Both the position numbers and the translations under genes were made by a program. Of a DNA stretch of 63,859 nt, positions 33,717 to 43,104 are shown piece after piece (the stretch's first letter is position 1; every line of letters starts with the position of its first letter). The DNA comes from Xanthomonas pisi DSM 18956 (lineage in GTDB: Bacteria; Pseudomonadota; Gammaproteobacteria; Xanthomonadales; Xanthomonadaceae). The DNA is taken from NCBI RefSeq assembly GCF_001010415.1, contig NZ_JPLE01000075.1, forward strand, positions 1 through 63,859, given 5' to 3'. The notes below the pieces were generated by a model, which made no database searches, was not told where the DNA came from, and saw only the letters and a program-made list of their open reading frames with translations.

Positions 33717-34568
33717 CTAGCGCAGCGCGGCGCAATCTAGCGATCGTTGACGCGTTGCACCTGCAGCGCTCTGCAAGGCCGCGGCTGCCGCTGTGCTGCG
33801 CACATCGATCCACCAACGCGATTGACCGCTGCCGCTGGGCACCAACTGCGCCGGAAAGCCTGCACTGACCAGACTGGCCTGGCGTCGCTCGGCGCGCTCG
33901 CGGCTTTGATACTGCCCCAGCGCAACCGTGTTGTCCTCGCCCTGCGCAATCACGTAGTAGTCGCCGATGCCGGCGGCCGCAATGCGCTTGACCAGGGCCT
34001 GCGCCGCGGCGCGGTCGCCCACGTTGGGCAACATCACCCGGAACGTGCTGACCCCGGCGTCGGTATCCTCGCGCACGCCGGCGCGGCTGGCCTGGCCGCG
34101 AATACGCGCCAGTGCGGCATCGGCTTCGCTGCGCGCCGCATACGGCCCCACGCTGACGCAGCGCTCCGGGGCGGCCGGCGGTGTCGGCGCTGGAGCCGGC
34201 TTGGCGAGGGCGGTGCTTTCGTCAACAGATCTGGTAGCGCCGGTCGCTGCCGCTGCCGCGTCGGCAGCACGCGGGGCGGTCTGTGCCACCGCCGGCGTTG
34301 GCACAGGCGCCGGCGCTGCCGTCGCCGCAGCGGCCGGCACAGTGGAATCAGCCGCTGCAGCGGCATCCGGCGTTGCGGCGGTCGCCGCTTCGGGACGCGG
34401 CGCCGCTGCTGTCGCCCTGGTCGGCAACATCGGCAGCAGGTCCAATCGGGCAACCCCGGACGGCTGCGGCGGCGCGGCCGGCGGCGCTGGCGGTGGCTGC
34501 AACGCCCACCACAGTGCCACCCCGGCATTGAGGATGATCAGGACAACGATGAGCGCGCGTACGTACAT
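33717..34568 (-). CDS. SPOR-domain protein with N-terminal membrane anchor
   Basis: A 283-residue protein. One N-terminal transmembrane helix (MYVRALIVVLIILNAGVALW) leads to a Pro/Ala/Thr-rich linker (about 25-140) of low complexity, then a C-terminal SPOR region (about 150-270; RCVSVGPYAARSEADAAL and YYVIAQGEDNTVALGQYQSR). SPOR domains bind denuded peptidoglycan glycan at the division septum. It lies 238 bp downstream of coaX and upstream of tRNA-Thr. Probably an accessory cell-division or cell-wall protein; the exact role is unknown. Confidence 0.87.
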   Translation of the reverse strand: MYVRALIVVLIILNAGVALWWALQPPPAPPAAPPQPSGVARLDLLPMLPTRATAAAPRPEAATAATPDAAAAADSTVPAAAATAAPAPVPTPAVAQTAPRAADAAAAATGATRSVDESTALAKPAPAPTPPAAPERCVSVGPYAARSEADAALARIRGQASRAGVREDTDAGVSTFRVMLPNVGDRAAAQALVKRIAAAGIGDYYVIAQGEDNTVALGQYQSRERAERRQASLVSAGFPAQLVPSGSGQSRWWIDVRSTAAAAALQSAAGATRQRSLDCAALR

Positions 34569-34806
34569 GCGCCGAGTTTAGAGCGTGTCATGTGGCTTGG
34601 GGCGAGTGCGAAGCGTCCGGTGCCGCGACTGCAGCATGCGCGCAACGCACGCTCGGTGCGCCACTGCCCCCCTTGCGGCGGCCGGCAGCAACGCGCAGCT
34701 GTGCGTAGGGCTGCGACGCCGGCGCGCCAAGCAGCCGGCCAGGCCGCCACCGCAGGATATCCATGCGGACCACGGGTGGCCTGTCCAACCTGCACAAGGC
34801 AGCGCT

Positions 34807-35535
34807 TTACGGCGAGGACGAATGCATCGCCCAGGTCGCCAGTCCGTCCAGTACCAAGGCCGCGCGGAAGCTGGCATCGGGCAACAACGGCAGCAGCGGG
34901 GGCGCGCCGCCGCCATGCACCAGCAGCCGCACCGGCATGCCCAGGCGACGCTGTGCGTGCTGCAGGCTGCGCTCGATCAGCGCCACCGCCGCGCCATCGC
35001 AGCCGGAGGCCAGCGCGTCGTCGGTGTCGTTGGCCAGCTCGACATAGGCTCCGCCGCTGGCCGGCAATTGCACCGCACGCGCATGCAGCGCCTCGCGCAT
35101 GGTGGTCGGCGAGGCAGCGATCCGCCCGCCATGGTGCTGCCCATCGGCACCGAGCACATCGATGGTCAGGGCGGTGCCCACCCCGGCCACCAGCACCGGC
35201 GCATCGCCCCGTGCGCCCAGCAAGGCCAGAAACCGATCCACCCCGAAGCGGCCCGGGTCGGCATAGGCAATGCGGATGCCGGCGCATTCGGCCATGGTCC
35301 GCACGATGCGTACCTGCTCGAAGCGCTCCTGCAGGCAGGCGATCATCCGCTGCGTCAATGCGGGCGCCGCCACGCTGGCCACGTGCGCAATGCGCCCGGA
35401 CGGCAGCGCCGACAGCGCGGCCGCATCCATCGCTTCGGCGCCGTGCGCCCACGCCTGCACATCGCCGGCGCGGCTGCCGCGCAGCGGTGCGTATTTGAAA
35501 CGCGAATTCCCCAGGTCGAACAACCACTCGCTCAT
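34807..35535 (-). CDS. coaX: Type III pantothenate kinase
   Basis: A 242-residue ASKHA-fold kinase performing the first step of coenzyme A synthesis. The phosphate-1 motif is WLFDLGNSRFKY at the N-terminus, the pantothenate-binding part is GVDRFLALLGARG, and the phosphate-2 motif is VGTALTIDVLGADG. Its ATG overlaps the stop of birA by 4 bp (ATGA), a conserved birA-coaX arrangement in gammaproteobacteria that lack coaA. Confidence 0.93.
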   Translation of the reverse strand: MSEWLFDLGNSRFKYAPLRGSRAGDVQAWAHGAEAMDAAALSALPSGRIAHVASVAAPALTQRMIACLQERFEQVRIVRTMAECAGIRIAYADPGRFGVDRFLALLGARGDAPVLVAGVGTALTIDVLGADGQHHGGRIAASPTTMREALHARAVQLPASGGAYVELANDTDDALASGCDGAAVALIERSLQHAQRRLGMPVRLLVHGGGAPPLLPLLPDASFRAALVLDGLATWAMHSSSP

Positions 35536-36512
35536 GCAGGTCTCACACTGACTTCTCCGGAGTGGAACAGGCGCACCGTTTCGCCCAGTTGCACCCGCAA
35601 TGCACCGTCGGCGGCCAGGCCGAGCGCGATACCGTGATGCAGGGTGCCGGCTTCCTCGACCTGCACGGAGCACCCGCTCAGCACATCCAGCGCCGCATAC
35701 CGGTCCAGAAACGGCGCCAGCCCCTGCGCCTCGAACAGGTCCAGTGCCGGCAACAACGCCGACAACACCGCGGCAACCACCGTATCGCGCGCCACCGCAC
35801 GGCCCGCCAGGGTATCCAGATCCACCCAGGGCTGGTCGATGCCGGCGGCAGCCGCTGGCGGCATGTGCACGTTCAAGCCCAGCCCGATCACCGCACGCGC
35901 GTTGCCGGCCATCTCGCCACCGCCTTCGATCAGCAGCCCGCCCAGCTTGCGTCCGCGCGCCAGCAGGTCGTTGGGCCACTTCAGACCGACATCGGCAAAC
36001 CCGCACCCGCGCAGGGCTTCGGCCACGGCCACGCCTACCGCCAGGCTCAGCCCGGCGAGCTGGCCCAACCCGCCACCGAAACGGCGCGATGCCGATAGAT
36101 AAATGTGCGCGGCCAGCGGCGAGGTCCACTGACGACCGCGTCGACCGCGCCCGCCGGTCTGGCGCTCGGCCAGCAACACAGACACCCCGCGCTCGGGTGG
36201 CGGGCGTGCCAGCAACGTGGTGTTGGTGGATTCCAGGGTCCAGGCCAGCTCCAGCGCGGCCAGGCCCGCTGCCGCATCGGCCGCCATGGCGGCACGGATA
36301 CGTACCGCGTCCAGCAGGTCCAACGGCGTGGCCAGGCGGTAGCCATCGCCTGCCCGTCCGTCGATGTCGACACCGGCCGCGCGCAGGTTCTGGATGCGCT
36401 TCCACACCGCGGCACGGGTCAACCCGGCATCGCGCGCCAGCGCATCGCCGGACAGCCGGCCGCTTGCAAGTTTGGCCAGCAACGCGCGGTCGTCCACGGC
36501 AACGGTTCCCAA
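35532..36512 (-). CDS. birA: Biotin-[acetyl-CoA carboxylase] ligase / biotin repressor
   Basis: A 326-residue bifunctional BirA. The N-terminal winged helix (about 8-65; LSGDALARDAGLTRAAVWKRI) indicates DNA binding. The ligase core has AERQTGGRGRRGRQWTSP (biotinyl-AMP loop; about 115-132), KWPNDLLARGRKLGGLL, and a C-terminal SH3-like domain. It attaches biotin to AccB and represses biotin genes. The start is uncertain: TTG 36512, with GTG 36497 as an alternative that still keeps the HTH. First gene of the birA-coaX-SPOR cluster. Confidence 0.93.
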   Translation of the reverse strand: MGTVAVDDRALLAKLASGRLSGDALARDAGLTRAAVWKRIQNLRAAGVDIDGRAGDGYRLATPLDLLDAVRIRAAMAADAAAGLAALELAWTLESTNTTLLARPPPERGVSVLLAERQTGGRGRRGRQWTSPLAAHIYLSASRRFGGGLGQLAGLSLAVGVAVAEALRGCGFADVGLKWPNDLLARGRKLGGLLIEGGGEMAGNARAVIGLGLNVHMPPAAAAGIDQPWVDLDTLAGRAVARDTVVAAVLSALLPALDLFEAQGLAPFLDRYAALDVLSGCSVQVEEAGTLHHGIALGLAADGALRVQLGETVRLFHSGEVSVRPA

Positions 36513-36617
36513 ATCGATCCGTGAAAGTATGCGCCAAGCCTTCGCAGCCGCCCAGCGCGGCTTGCGTGAGGGAGTGAAAAGCGCGTTATGATCGGCGACT
36601 CACGCCGCTTGCCCTGG

Positions 36618-36902
36618 ATGTGGACGATGCGCCGACTCACGGTTTGCCTGCTGTTCTTGTTGGCTCCGCTTGCCGCCCTGGCATCGGACCAGTTGATCGA
36701 CGGCGATCATGAGAGCTGCGTCAGCACCAACTCGGCCGCACGCGGCAGAACGCCCAATGGCGAACCGGCACCACCGGCACGCGCGCCGCAGCACAAGCCG
36801 GCACCGGCAACCGGCGGTGGTGGCAGCGATGGAGATGCCCTGTTCCCGCGCATGCGCATGATGCCGCGCTGGCACAGCTTTCTGCCGGGCATGTTCCGCT
36901 GA
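36618..36902 (+). CDS. Small secreted proline/glycine-rich protein
   Basis: A roughly 94-residue protein. A signal peptide (MRRLTVCLLFLLAPLAALA) leads to a mature region with one Cys, a Pro-rich linker (APQHKPAPA) and a glycine stretch, ending in PRWHSFLPGMFR. I recognise no family. In-frame starts also exist at 36588 and 36627; all keep the signal peptide. It lies 8 bp upstream of mtfA and is likely in the same transcript. Confidence 0.6.
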   Translation: MWTMRRLTVCLLFLLAPLAALASDQLIDGDHESCVSTNSAARGRTPNGEPAPPARAPQHKPAPATGGGGSDGDALFPRMRMMPRWHSFLPGMFR

Positions 36903-36910
36903 TCCAGTGG

Positions 36911-37672
36911 TTGACGCGCTGGCTACGCCGGCCGCCGCTCGACGTTCCTGACGCGCTCTGGCAACCGGTGTGTGAGCGCTGCGCCTGGATCGCCGCGCTC
37001 GATGCACAGCGCCAGCAACGTCTGCGTGCGCTCACCGCGCAGTTCCTGGATCAAAAGACCATTTCGCCGGTCGCTGGATTGCAGCTGCAGCCGCACGATC
37101 ATGTCCTGCTGGCTGCCACCTGCTGCCTGCCGTTGCTGGAAATCGGCGCAGCGGGATGGCGCGGCTGGTCGCAGCTGATCGTCTATCCGGACGCCTTCCG
37201 AGTGCAGCGCACCCACATGGATGCGGCCGGCGTCGTGCATACCTGGGACGACACCCTGATCGGCGAAGCATGGGAGCAGGGGCCATTGATCGTCAGCTGG
37301 GCCGATGTGCAGGAAGACCTGCACGACCCACGCGCCGGCTTCAACGTGATCGTGCACGAGATGGCGCACAAGCTCGATGCGCTGGATGGCGCGCTCGACG
37401 GCACGCCGCCGTTGCCACGCCAGGCGCAGCGCCGCTGGGCGCGCGATTTCCAGCAGGCCTACGTTGCGTTCTGTCAGCGCGTGGAGGCAGGCGAAGACAC
37501 CGAGATCGATCCGTACGCAGCCGAGGCACCGGAAGAGTTCTTCGCGGTGGTCAGCGAATATCACTTCTCGGCGCCGCAGGTGCTGCAGCGATGGATGCCG
37601 GAGGTCGCCGTGCATCTGACCAATGTGTACGGGCCGTCGCCGTTCGCGTTGCAGACGCAGACGCAAGGTTGA
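36911..37672 (+). CDS. mtfA: Mlc titration factor A, M90-family zinc peptidase
   Basis: A 253-residue protein. The zinc motif is VIVHEMAHKLDALDG (HExxH), with a downstream Glu in APEEFFAVVSEYHF completing the site. Upstream blocks LDQKTISPVAGLQL and CCLPLLEIGA match the MtfA family (E. coli MtfA 265 residues). E. coli MtfA binds the glucose repressor Mlc and has aminopeptidase activity. The start appears to be TTG 36911, 8 bp after the preceding stop; no in-frame ATG lies nearby. It ends in a short Gln/Thr tail. Confidence 0.9.
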   Translation: MTRWLRRPPLDVPDALWQPVCERCAWIAALDAQRQQRLRALTAQFLDQKTISPVAGLQLQPHDHVLLAATCCLPLLEIGAAGWRGWSQLIVYPDAFRVQRTHMDAAGVVHTWDDTLIGEAWEQGPLIVSWADVQEDLHDPRAGFNVIVHEMAHKLDALDGALDGTPPLPRQAQRRWARDFQQAYVAFCQRVEAGEDTEIDPYAAEAPEEFFAVVSEYHFSAPQVLQRWMPEVAVHLTNVYGPSPFALQTQTQG

Positions 37673-37935
37673 TGGCGCCGCATGATGGTTGCGACCTGCT
37701 TTGCACGCAGCCATGTCGATATCTCACGGCGCGAGCGCTGGTTGCTTGACGACGGTCGCGCCAGCCGCGTGCGTGCGCACTGAGCTGGGGCCTTCGGGCC
37801 CGCTGCAATGCAAGTGCTTGGCCACAGCTCGCATTTGGTCGTCACGTCCACAGGGGCAATGCAACAAGACTCAGCGCGAGGATGCGCATTGCAGACACCG
37901 CGCACCGTTCGATGACGCGATGTGATTGAGCCTGA

Positions 37936-39123
37936 TTACACCAATCCAAGATCACGCGGCGTCGCGCCTGGAAACACGCGCTCCAGCTGTGCAGGCGACA
38001 AGCCCCACAGCCGCTGTAATACGCCACCGAACACGCTGCGGTAATTGCTGAGCACCGGGTAGTCGCGGTTCTGCAGCAGATGCGCCTGATCCACCGCAAC
38101 CTGCTCGCCGGCGATGCGGCCGCCGCGCACGCCACCGCCCAACACCCAGTACGTGGTGCCATGCCCGTGATCGGTGCCCTTGCTGCCATTCTCGCGGAAG
38201 GTGCGGCCGAACTCGGAAATCACCACCACCACCGTCTCGTTCCAGGCCGGGCCCAGCGCATCGGCATACGCGGCCAGCCCTTCGCCGAGATTGCGCAAGT
38301 TGTTGGCCAGTCCGCCCGCAACACTGCCCTGATTGGCATGCGTGTCCCAACCGCCGACATCCACAAATCCCAGCCGATACCGCTCGCGCATCAAACTCGC
38401 CATGCGCCGGGTTTCGTCGGCAAAGGTGCGCGCGCTGGCAGCGCCACGGCCGGCCTGCTCCATCTCTTCGCGTAACTGCGCGGTGACCTGCTGGCGCAAC
38501 GCAAGTCCTTCGCGCGCTGCCGTCGCCAGCGGCGTGGCGTCGTACATCTGCGACAGGATCTGCGACTGACGCGCATCCAGCCCACCCTTGCCGATGCCGC
38601 GCAGCGAGACGTTGGGCAGATCGCCGCCGCCCTGAAAGGTCAACGGCAACGAATCGGTGAAGGCGATGGCCGGCACGCCGCTCAGGACGCCCGACAGCCG
38701 CGCCATGAACCCGGAGCGGTAATCGCGATGCTTGCCGGCTTGCCCGGATTCGATGTCGTCCTGGGTTTCGAAGTGGCTGCGCGACACATCGTCGGTGCCG
38801 GCAAACGGCACAAACGCCAGTTGATTGCGCTGCCACAACGGCAGCAAGGCATCGCGCATTACCGGGTTGAGCCCCCATTGCGCGTCCAGCGCGATGGCGC
38901 TGTCGGGATTGGCCGCATCCGGCCGTGCAATCGCCAACGTGGGCCGCGACTGATAATAGAAATCGCTGCCGTGCGGCACCAACAGATTGTTGCTGTCGTA
39001 GCCGCCGCGCAGGAACACCACCAGCATGCGCGCGCTATCGCGTGGCGCGGCAAACAAGCGGCCGGCCCAAGGCAGACTTGTGGCTGCAGCGGCAGAAGCA
39101 AGCAGGAATTGACGTCGTTGCAT
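37936..39123 (-). CDS. DUF1501 secreted protein (twin-arginine signal)
   Basis: A 395-residue protein. The N-terminus MQRRQFLLASAAAATSLPWA carries a likely Tat signal. The mature part has sulfatase-like features of DUF1501: MLVVFLRGGYDSNNLLVP, a central FVDVGGWDTHANQG and VVISEFGRTFRENGSKGTDHGHGTTYWVLG. These segments resemble the metal sites of alkaline phosphatase-fold enzymes. GGGAG precedes the ATG. It follows the DUF1800 gene with 67 bp between; the pair is widely conserved but its function is unproven. Confidence 0.88.
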   Translation of the reverse strand: MQRRQFLLASAAAATSLPWAGRLFAAPRDSARMLVVFLRGGYDSNNLLVPHGSDFYYQSRPTLAIARPDAANPDSAIALDAQWGLNPVMRDALLPLWQRNQLAFVPFAGTDDVSRSHFETQDDIESGQAGKHRDYRSGFMARLSGVLSGVPAIAFTDSLPLTFQGGGDLPNVSLRGIGKGGLDARQSQILSQMYDATPLATAAREGLALRQQVTAQLREEMEQAGRGAASARTFADETRRMASLMRERYRLGFVDVGGWDTHANQGSVAGGLANNLRNLGEGLAAYADALGPAWNETVVVVISEFGRTFRENGSKGTDHGHGTTYWVLGGGVRGGRIAGEQVAVDQAHLLQNRDYPVLSNYRSVFGGVLQRLWGLSPAQLERVFPGATPRDLGLV

Positions 39124-39190
39124 GGTGTACTCCCATGGCGATGACTGCATCGCACTCGGTGAATCAGCGTCGGTGAACCAGCGATAGGAA

Positions 39191-40780
39191 TCAGCGATAG
39201 TTGAAGTCCGGCGACGCCAGTAAAAACCCGTTCCATTCCGCCGGCGAGCGCGCCTGCTCCAGCGCCTGCTGCGTGCCTGTCGCCAGCGATGGCGCGATCC
39301 AGCGATACGCCGCGCGCGTGTCGATGCGCGTCAGCGGCGGAAGCGGCGTGTCGTTGTCGCCATCGCGCCGGAACAACTGCTTGGGGCCGCTGCCGAGTGC
39401 GCGCGCCACCTCGAATCGGCGCGCCAGTTGCCCGGAGCTGGTCCACGCCTGCGATTGCAACGACCACCCATCCGGGGTGATGCGCCCGAACAGGGGCTCG
39501 CCGAGTTGCTGCACCCAACTGGCCATCGGCCCGGCATTGATCACGGGCGGGTCTTCATAGGCCAGCCGCATCGCCGACACCACGAAGCGATTGGGGTCCT
39601 TGAACTTGCGCGGTTGCGCCTGTGCAAATTCCGCAGAACTCACCATGGCCTGCATGACCTTGCCGATATCGCCATCGCTGCGCTGGAAGACATTGGCCAT
39701 CCGCGCAACCAGCGCCGGCGGCGGCGTGTCGCTGACGAAGTACTCGGCCATGCGTTGCGAGACGAAGTGCGCACATGCCGGCTGGCGCACCAACACCTGC
39801 ACGGCACGCTCGATCTCATCCAGGCCACCGCTGGCAATCCGCTGACCGAGCAGCAGCTTGTCGCCGGGCTGATGGCGCGCCGGGTTGAATTCGAACACTC
39901 CCTTGCGCACCGCCTGTGGCTGGCCAGGCACGGTCGCCGGCACCGGCGGGGCGCCATCGGCCTTGATCGGCACCAGGCCCGCGCCGGTCAGGATCAACGC
40001 GAGTTGCTGCACGTCCTGCTGGGTGTAGCCACCCTGCACGCCCAAGGTGTGCAGCTCCATCAGCTCGCGCGCGTAGTTCTCGTTGACCTTGCCCTTGGCA
40101 TTCTTGGCGTTGTCCAGATACTCGAGCATCGCCGGGCTTTGCAGCGTGGCCATCACCAGGTCGGCGAACTTGCCGGTGGCATTGGGACGGATCGCGTTTT
40201 CCATGTAATCGGCGGCCATCCACTTCACGCGGCCTTTGTCGGCGTACACGCTGAAGTGATTGAGCCAGAACCACACCAGTTGCTCGCGCAGCTGGTCCGG
40301 TGCATATACCGCACGCAGCAGTTGCGCCTGACGCGCCTGGGTGAGCATTTGCCCGCCGCGCGCCTGCCAGTCCTTGCGCAAGGCCACTTTCTCATCGCCA
40401 TCGGGCATGGCCTGCAGCCGGATCTTGTCGGCCTCGTAGCGCCTCAGCAAGGTTTCCAGCGGGGTGTGCAACGCATCGAAGCCCTGCAGCTGTGCGCGCA
40501 CCGGCGCCGGTAACGCAGCATCGTCGCTGGGCTGGAGCAGCAGCGCGCCATAGCGTTTCGGGCCGAGCCGCTGCAACTGCGCTGCGCCATCGGCATCCAC
40601 ACCGTAGGTGGCACGTTGCAGCCAGCGCGTCTGGGTCGGTGTCAGCGGCGTTTCGGCAGCGTGGCCGGCCGCAGCCAACGCGCAGCCGGCGAGCAGCAAC
40701 GCACGGCCCCAGGTGCGCGGCCATCGCCGTGGCAAAGGGCGCGTTTGCGCGCAAGAGACGTGTGCAACGCGCTCGATCAT
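39191..40780 (-). CDS. DUF1800 secreted protein
   Basis: A 529-residue protein. A signal peptide (RALLLAGCALAAAGHAAE) sits after about 15 basic residues. DUF1800 landmarks are RWLQRATYGVDADGAAQL near the start, LVWFWLNHFSVYADKG, NENYARELMELHTLGVQGGY and FEFNPARHQPGDK (in part). The family is predicted alpha-helical and exported, with no known activity. GGAGAG precedes ATG 40780. It is transcribed just before the DUF1501 gene, and the two are thought to act together. Confidence 0.88.
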   Translation of the reverse strand: MIERVAHVSCAQTRPLPRRWPRTWGRALLLAGCALAAAGHAAETPLTPTQTRWLQRATYGVDADGAAQLQRLGPKRYGALLLQPSDDAALPAPVRAQLQGFDALHTPLETLLRRYEADKIRLQAMPDGDEKVALRKDWQARGGQMLTQARQAQLLRAVYAPDQLREQLVWFWLNHFSVYADKGRVKWMAADYMENAIRPNATGKFADLVMATLQSPAMLEYLDNAKNAKGKVNENYARELMELHTLGVQGGYTQQDVQQLALILTGAGLVPIKADGAPPVPATVPGQPQAVRKGVFEFNPARHQPGDKLLLGQRIASGGLDEIERAVQVLVRQPACAHFVSQRMAEYFVSDTPPPALVARMANVFQRSDGDIGKVMQAMVSSAEFAQAQPRKFKDPNRFVVSAMRLAYEDPPVINAGPMASWVQQLGEPLFGRITPDGWSLQSQAWTSSGQLARRFEVARALGSGPKQLFRRDGDNDTPLPPLTRIDTRAAYRWIAPSLATGTQQALEQARSPAEWNGFLLASPDFNYR

Positions 40781-40903
40781 GCAGCTCTCCATCGCAGGTG
40801 CCTGCAGCCGGACCAGTATGGTCAAGCAAACGTTCGAGGCGTTAAACGGTTGTCGGAGCCGTGCAGGCCATTGCCCACGGGTTCATCCGCACACGCAGGC
40901 GCG

Positions 40904-42313
40904 TCACAACCCCGGGGGCAGGGTCACATCGAAGCGGGCGCCACCCAGTTCCTGGGAGCGCACCACCTGCAGTTCACCGCGGTAGGCCTTGATCAGATCC
41001 TGCACGATGGACATGCCGATACCGTGCCCCTGCACGCGCTCATCGCCACGCACGCCTCGTTGCAGGATCTTGGCAACATCCTCCGGCGCAATGCCGGGGC
41101 CGTCGTCTTCCACCGACAGGATCAGGCCGGCACGCCGGCTGCCGGTTGTCGGGCCGGGCTGTGCGGTCAGCAGTACCCGGCTGCGCGCCCACTTGAAGCC
41201 GTTTTCCAGCAGATTGCCCAGCAGTTCCTGCAGATCGCCCGGCTCGCCATGAAAGCGCGCATCCGGTGCGATATCGAACTCGCACAGCACGCCCTTGATC
41301 GAATACACCTTTTCCAGCCCACGCACGATTTCTTCGGCGGACGGCTCGATCTGCAACGGGGCTGCAAACAGTTTGTGGCCGCTGGAAGCCGCACGCGCCA
41401 GCTGGTACGACACCAGGTCGTTCATGCGCCGCAGCTGCACGTCCATTTCCTTGTGCAGGTCGCGCTCGGAAGCGCCGCTGTCGAGCTGCGTGCGCAGCAC
41501 CGCGATCGGGGTCTTCAGGCTGTGCGCCAGATCGGCCAGCGTATTGCGTTGACGCTCGAGGTTGTCGCGCTCGCTCTCGATGAAGGCGTTGATGCTGTCG
41601 GTCAGCGGCTCCAGCTCGCGTGGGTGCTGCTCGCTCATGCGCTGGATCTCGCCGCGCTGCACCTTGGTCAACTCGTTGATCACGCGCCGCAGCGGGCGCA
41701 GGCTCCATTGCAGGATGAAGGCCTGCAGCACCAGCAGCACCACGCCGGCACTGCCGAGGTAAAACCACACCGCGCCACGGAAGACACGCAGCTGCGCGCC
41801 CATCGAGCGCGCGTCTTCCATCACATAGATGGTGTAAGGAATCTCGCCGCCGTGCTCGCGCTCGACGTAGCTGACACCCAGGCCATAGCGATACAACTGG
41901 CCCAGGCTGCCATCGATCTGGGTCATCTCCAGCGGGCCGATGAATTCTTCCTGGCGCGGCTCCAGCATGCGGCCATGCGGAATGTTCGGGCCTTCGGCCG
42001 ACATCGAGGTCCAGCTCTCGTCCGGACGCACGACTTCCACGTACAGACCGCCGCCTGGCACATCGAAGCGCGGGTCGGGCGGTTGCCCGCCGATGTAGAT
42101 CGAGCCGTCACGCACAAAGTCGATGTTGGCAGCGTAAGCCGAGGCGTAATTCTTCAGCCGCTCACGCAGGTTCTTCTCGGCAGTGTCGGCAAAAGCCACA
42201 TCCAGGGCGTAACCGGCCAGCGCCAGGAAGGCCACCAGGCTGAGGCTGGCGGCCAGCAGCTGGCGCGCCTGCAAAGAGCGCGGGCGCCAGCGTTTGTACC
42301 ACTTGGAGCGCAT
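40904..42313 (-). CDS. phoQ: Sensor histidine kinase PhoQ
   Basis: A 469-residue kinase. The first transmembrane helix (about 20-40), a periplasmic sensor domain (about 41-170) and the second helix (about 180-200) lead to HAMP, a HisKA box with His in DLAHSLKTPIAVLRTQLD, and HATPase motifs NLLENGFKWARSR (N), DDGPGIAPEDVAKI (G1) and GHGIGMSIVQDL (G2). The first ATG (42313) has AGG 6 bp upstream. It lies 36 bp after phoP. Xanthomonas PhoPQ senses low Mg2+/Ca2+ and affects virulence; that role is from the literature on the genus. Confidence 0.93.
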   Translation of the reverse strand: MRSKWYKRWRPRSLQARQLLAASLSLVAFLALAGYALDVAFADTAEKNLRERLKNYASAYAANIDFVRDGSIYIGGQPPDPRFDVPGGGLYVEVVRPDESWTSMSAEGPNIPHGRMLEPRQEEFIGPLEMTQIDGSLGQLYRYGLGVSYVEREHGGEIPYTIYVMEDARSMGAQLRVFRGAVWFYLGSAGVVLLVLQAFILQWSLRPLRRVINELTKVQRGEIQRMSEQHPRELEPLTDSINAFIESERDNLERQRNTLADLAHSLKTPIAVLRTQLDSGASERDLHKEMDVQLRRMNDLVSYQLARAASSGHKLFAAPLQIEPSAEEIVRGLEKVYSIKGVLCEFDIAPDARFHGEPGDLQELLGNLLENGFKWARSRVLLTAQPGPTTGSRRAGLILSVEDDGPGIAPEDVAKILQRGVRGDERVQGHGIGMSIVQDLIKAYRGELQVVRSQELGGARFDVTLPPGL

Positions 42314-42349
42314 CGGCACCTAAGTCTTCCTGCTTGCCGACGCGCGGAC

Positions 42350-43033
42350 TCAGCCTTCGGTGCGCGGAATGGCGAAGCGATAGCCCCGACCACGCACGGT
42401 CTCGATCGGCTTCAACTCACCATCGGGGTCGAGCTTTTTGCGCAGGCGACCGATGAACACTTCCAGCACGTTAGAGTCGCGATCGAAGTCCTGCTGATAG
42501 ATATGTTCGGTGAGGTCGGCCTTGGAGACCAATTCGCCGGCATGCATCATCAGGTACTCGAGCACCTTGTACTCGTAACTGGTCAGGTCGACGTTGGCGC
42601 CGTTGACGCTCACCGTCTGCGCCGCCAGATCCAGTGCCACCGGGCCGCACTCCAGCGTGGGCTTGCTCCAGCCGGCGGCACGGCGCAACAGCGCGTTGAC
42701 GCGAGCCAACAGCTCTTCGACGTGGAACGGCTTGACCAGGTAATCGTCGGCACCTTGCTTGAGGCCTTCGACCTTGTCCTGCCAGCTCGAACGCGCGGTC
42801 AGGATCAGCACCGGGAATTTCTTGCCTTCGTCGCGCAGCGCCTTGATCAGCTCCATACCCGACATCTTGGGCAGGCCCAGATCGATGATGCCGACATCGA
42901 ACGGCACTTCGCGGCCCATGTACAGGCCTTCTTCGCCGTCCTGTGCAGCGTCGACAGCAAAGCCTTCACGCTTCAGACGCGCGGCAAGGGTCTCGCGCAG
43001 CGGAGCTTCGTCTTCGACCAAAAGAATACGCAT
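42350..43033 (-). CDS. phoP: Response regulator PhoP (OmpR family)
   Basis: A 227-residue regulator. The receiver has acidic residues in LLVEDEAPLRE, phospho-acceptor Asp51 in GIIDLGLPKMSG and Lys in DDYLVKPFHVEELLARV. The C-terminal winged helix ends ETVRGRGYRFAIP. Partner of PhoQ immediately downstream. In Xanthomonas oryzae PhoP controls hrpG and other virulence genes. The gene follows the small secreted protein at 43105 by 71 bp, so the three may form one operon. Confidence 0.95.
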   Translation of the reverse strand: MRILLVEDEAPLRETLAARLKREGFAVDAAQDGEEGLYMGREVPFDVGIIDLGLPKMSGMELIKALRDEGKKFPVLILTARSSWQDKVEGLKQGADDYLVKPFHVEELLARVNALLRRAAGWSKPTLECGPVALDLAAQTVSVNGANVDLTSYEYKVLEYLMMHAGELVSKADLTEHIYQQDFDRDSNVLEVFIGRLRKKLDPDGELKPIETVRGRGYRFAIPRTEG

Positions 43034-43104
43034 GCACTCTCCCTAGTAACGTTGTCGGCCCACGGCCGGGGAATTTATGAGACTGAACGCCGAACTATCT
43101 ACGT

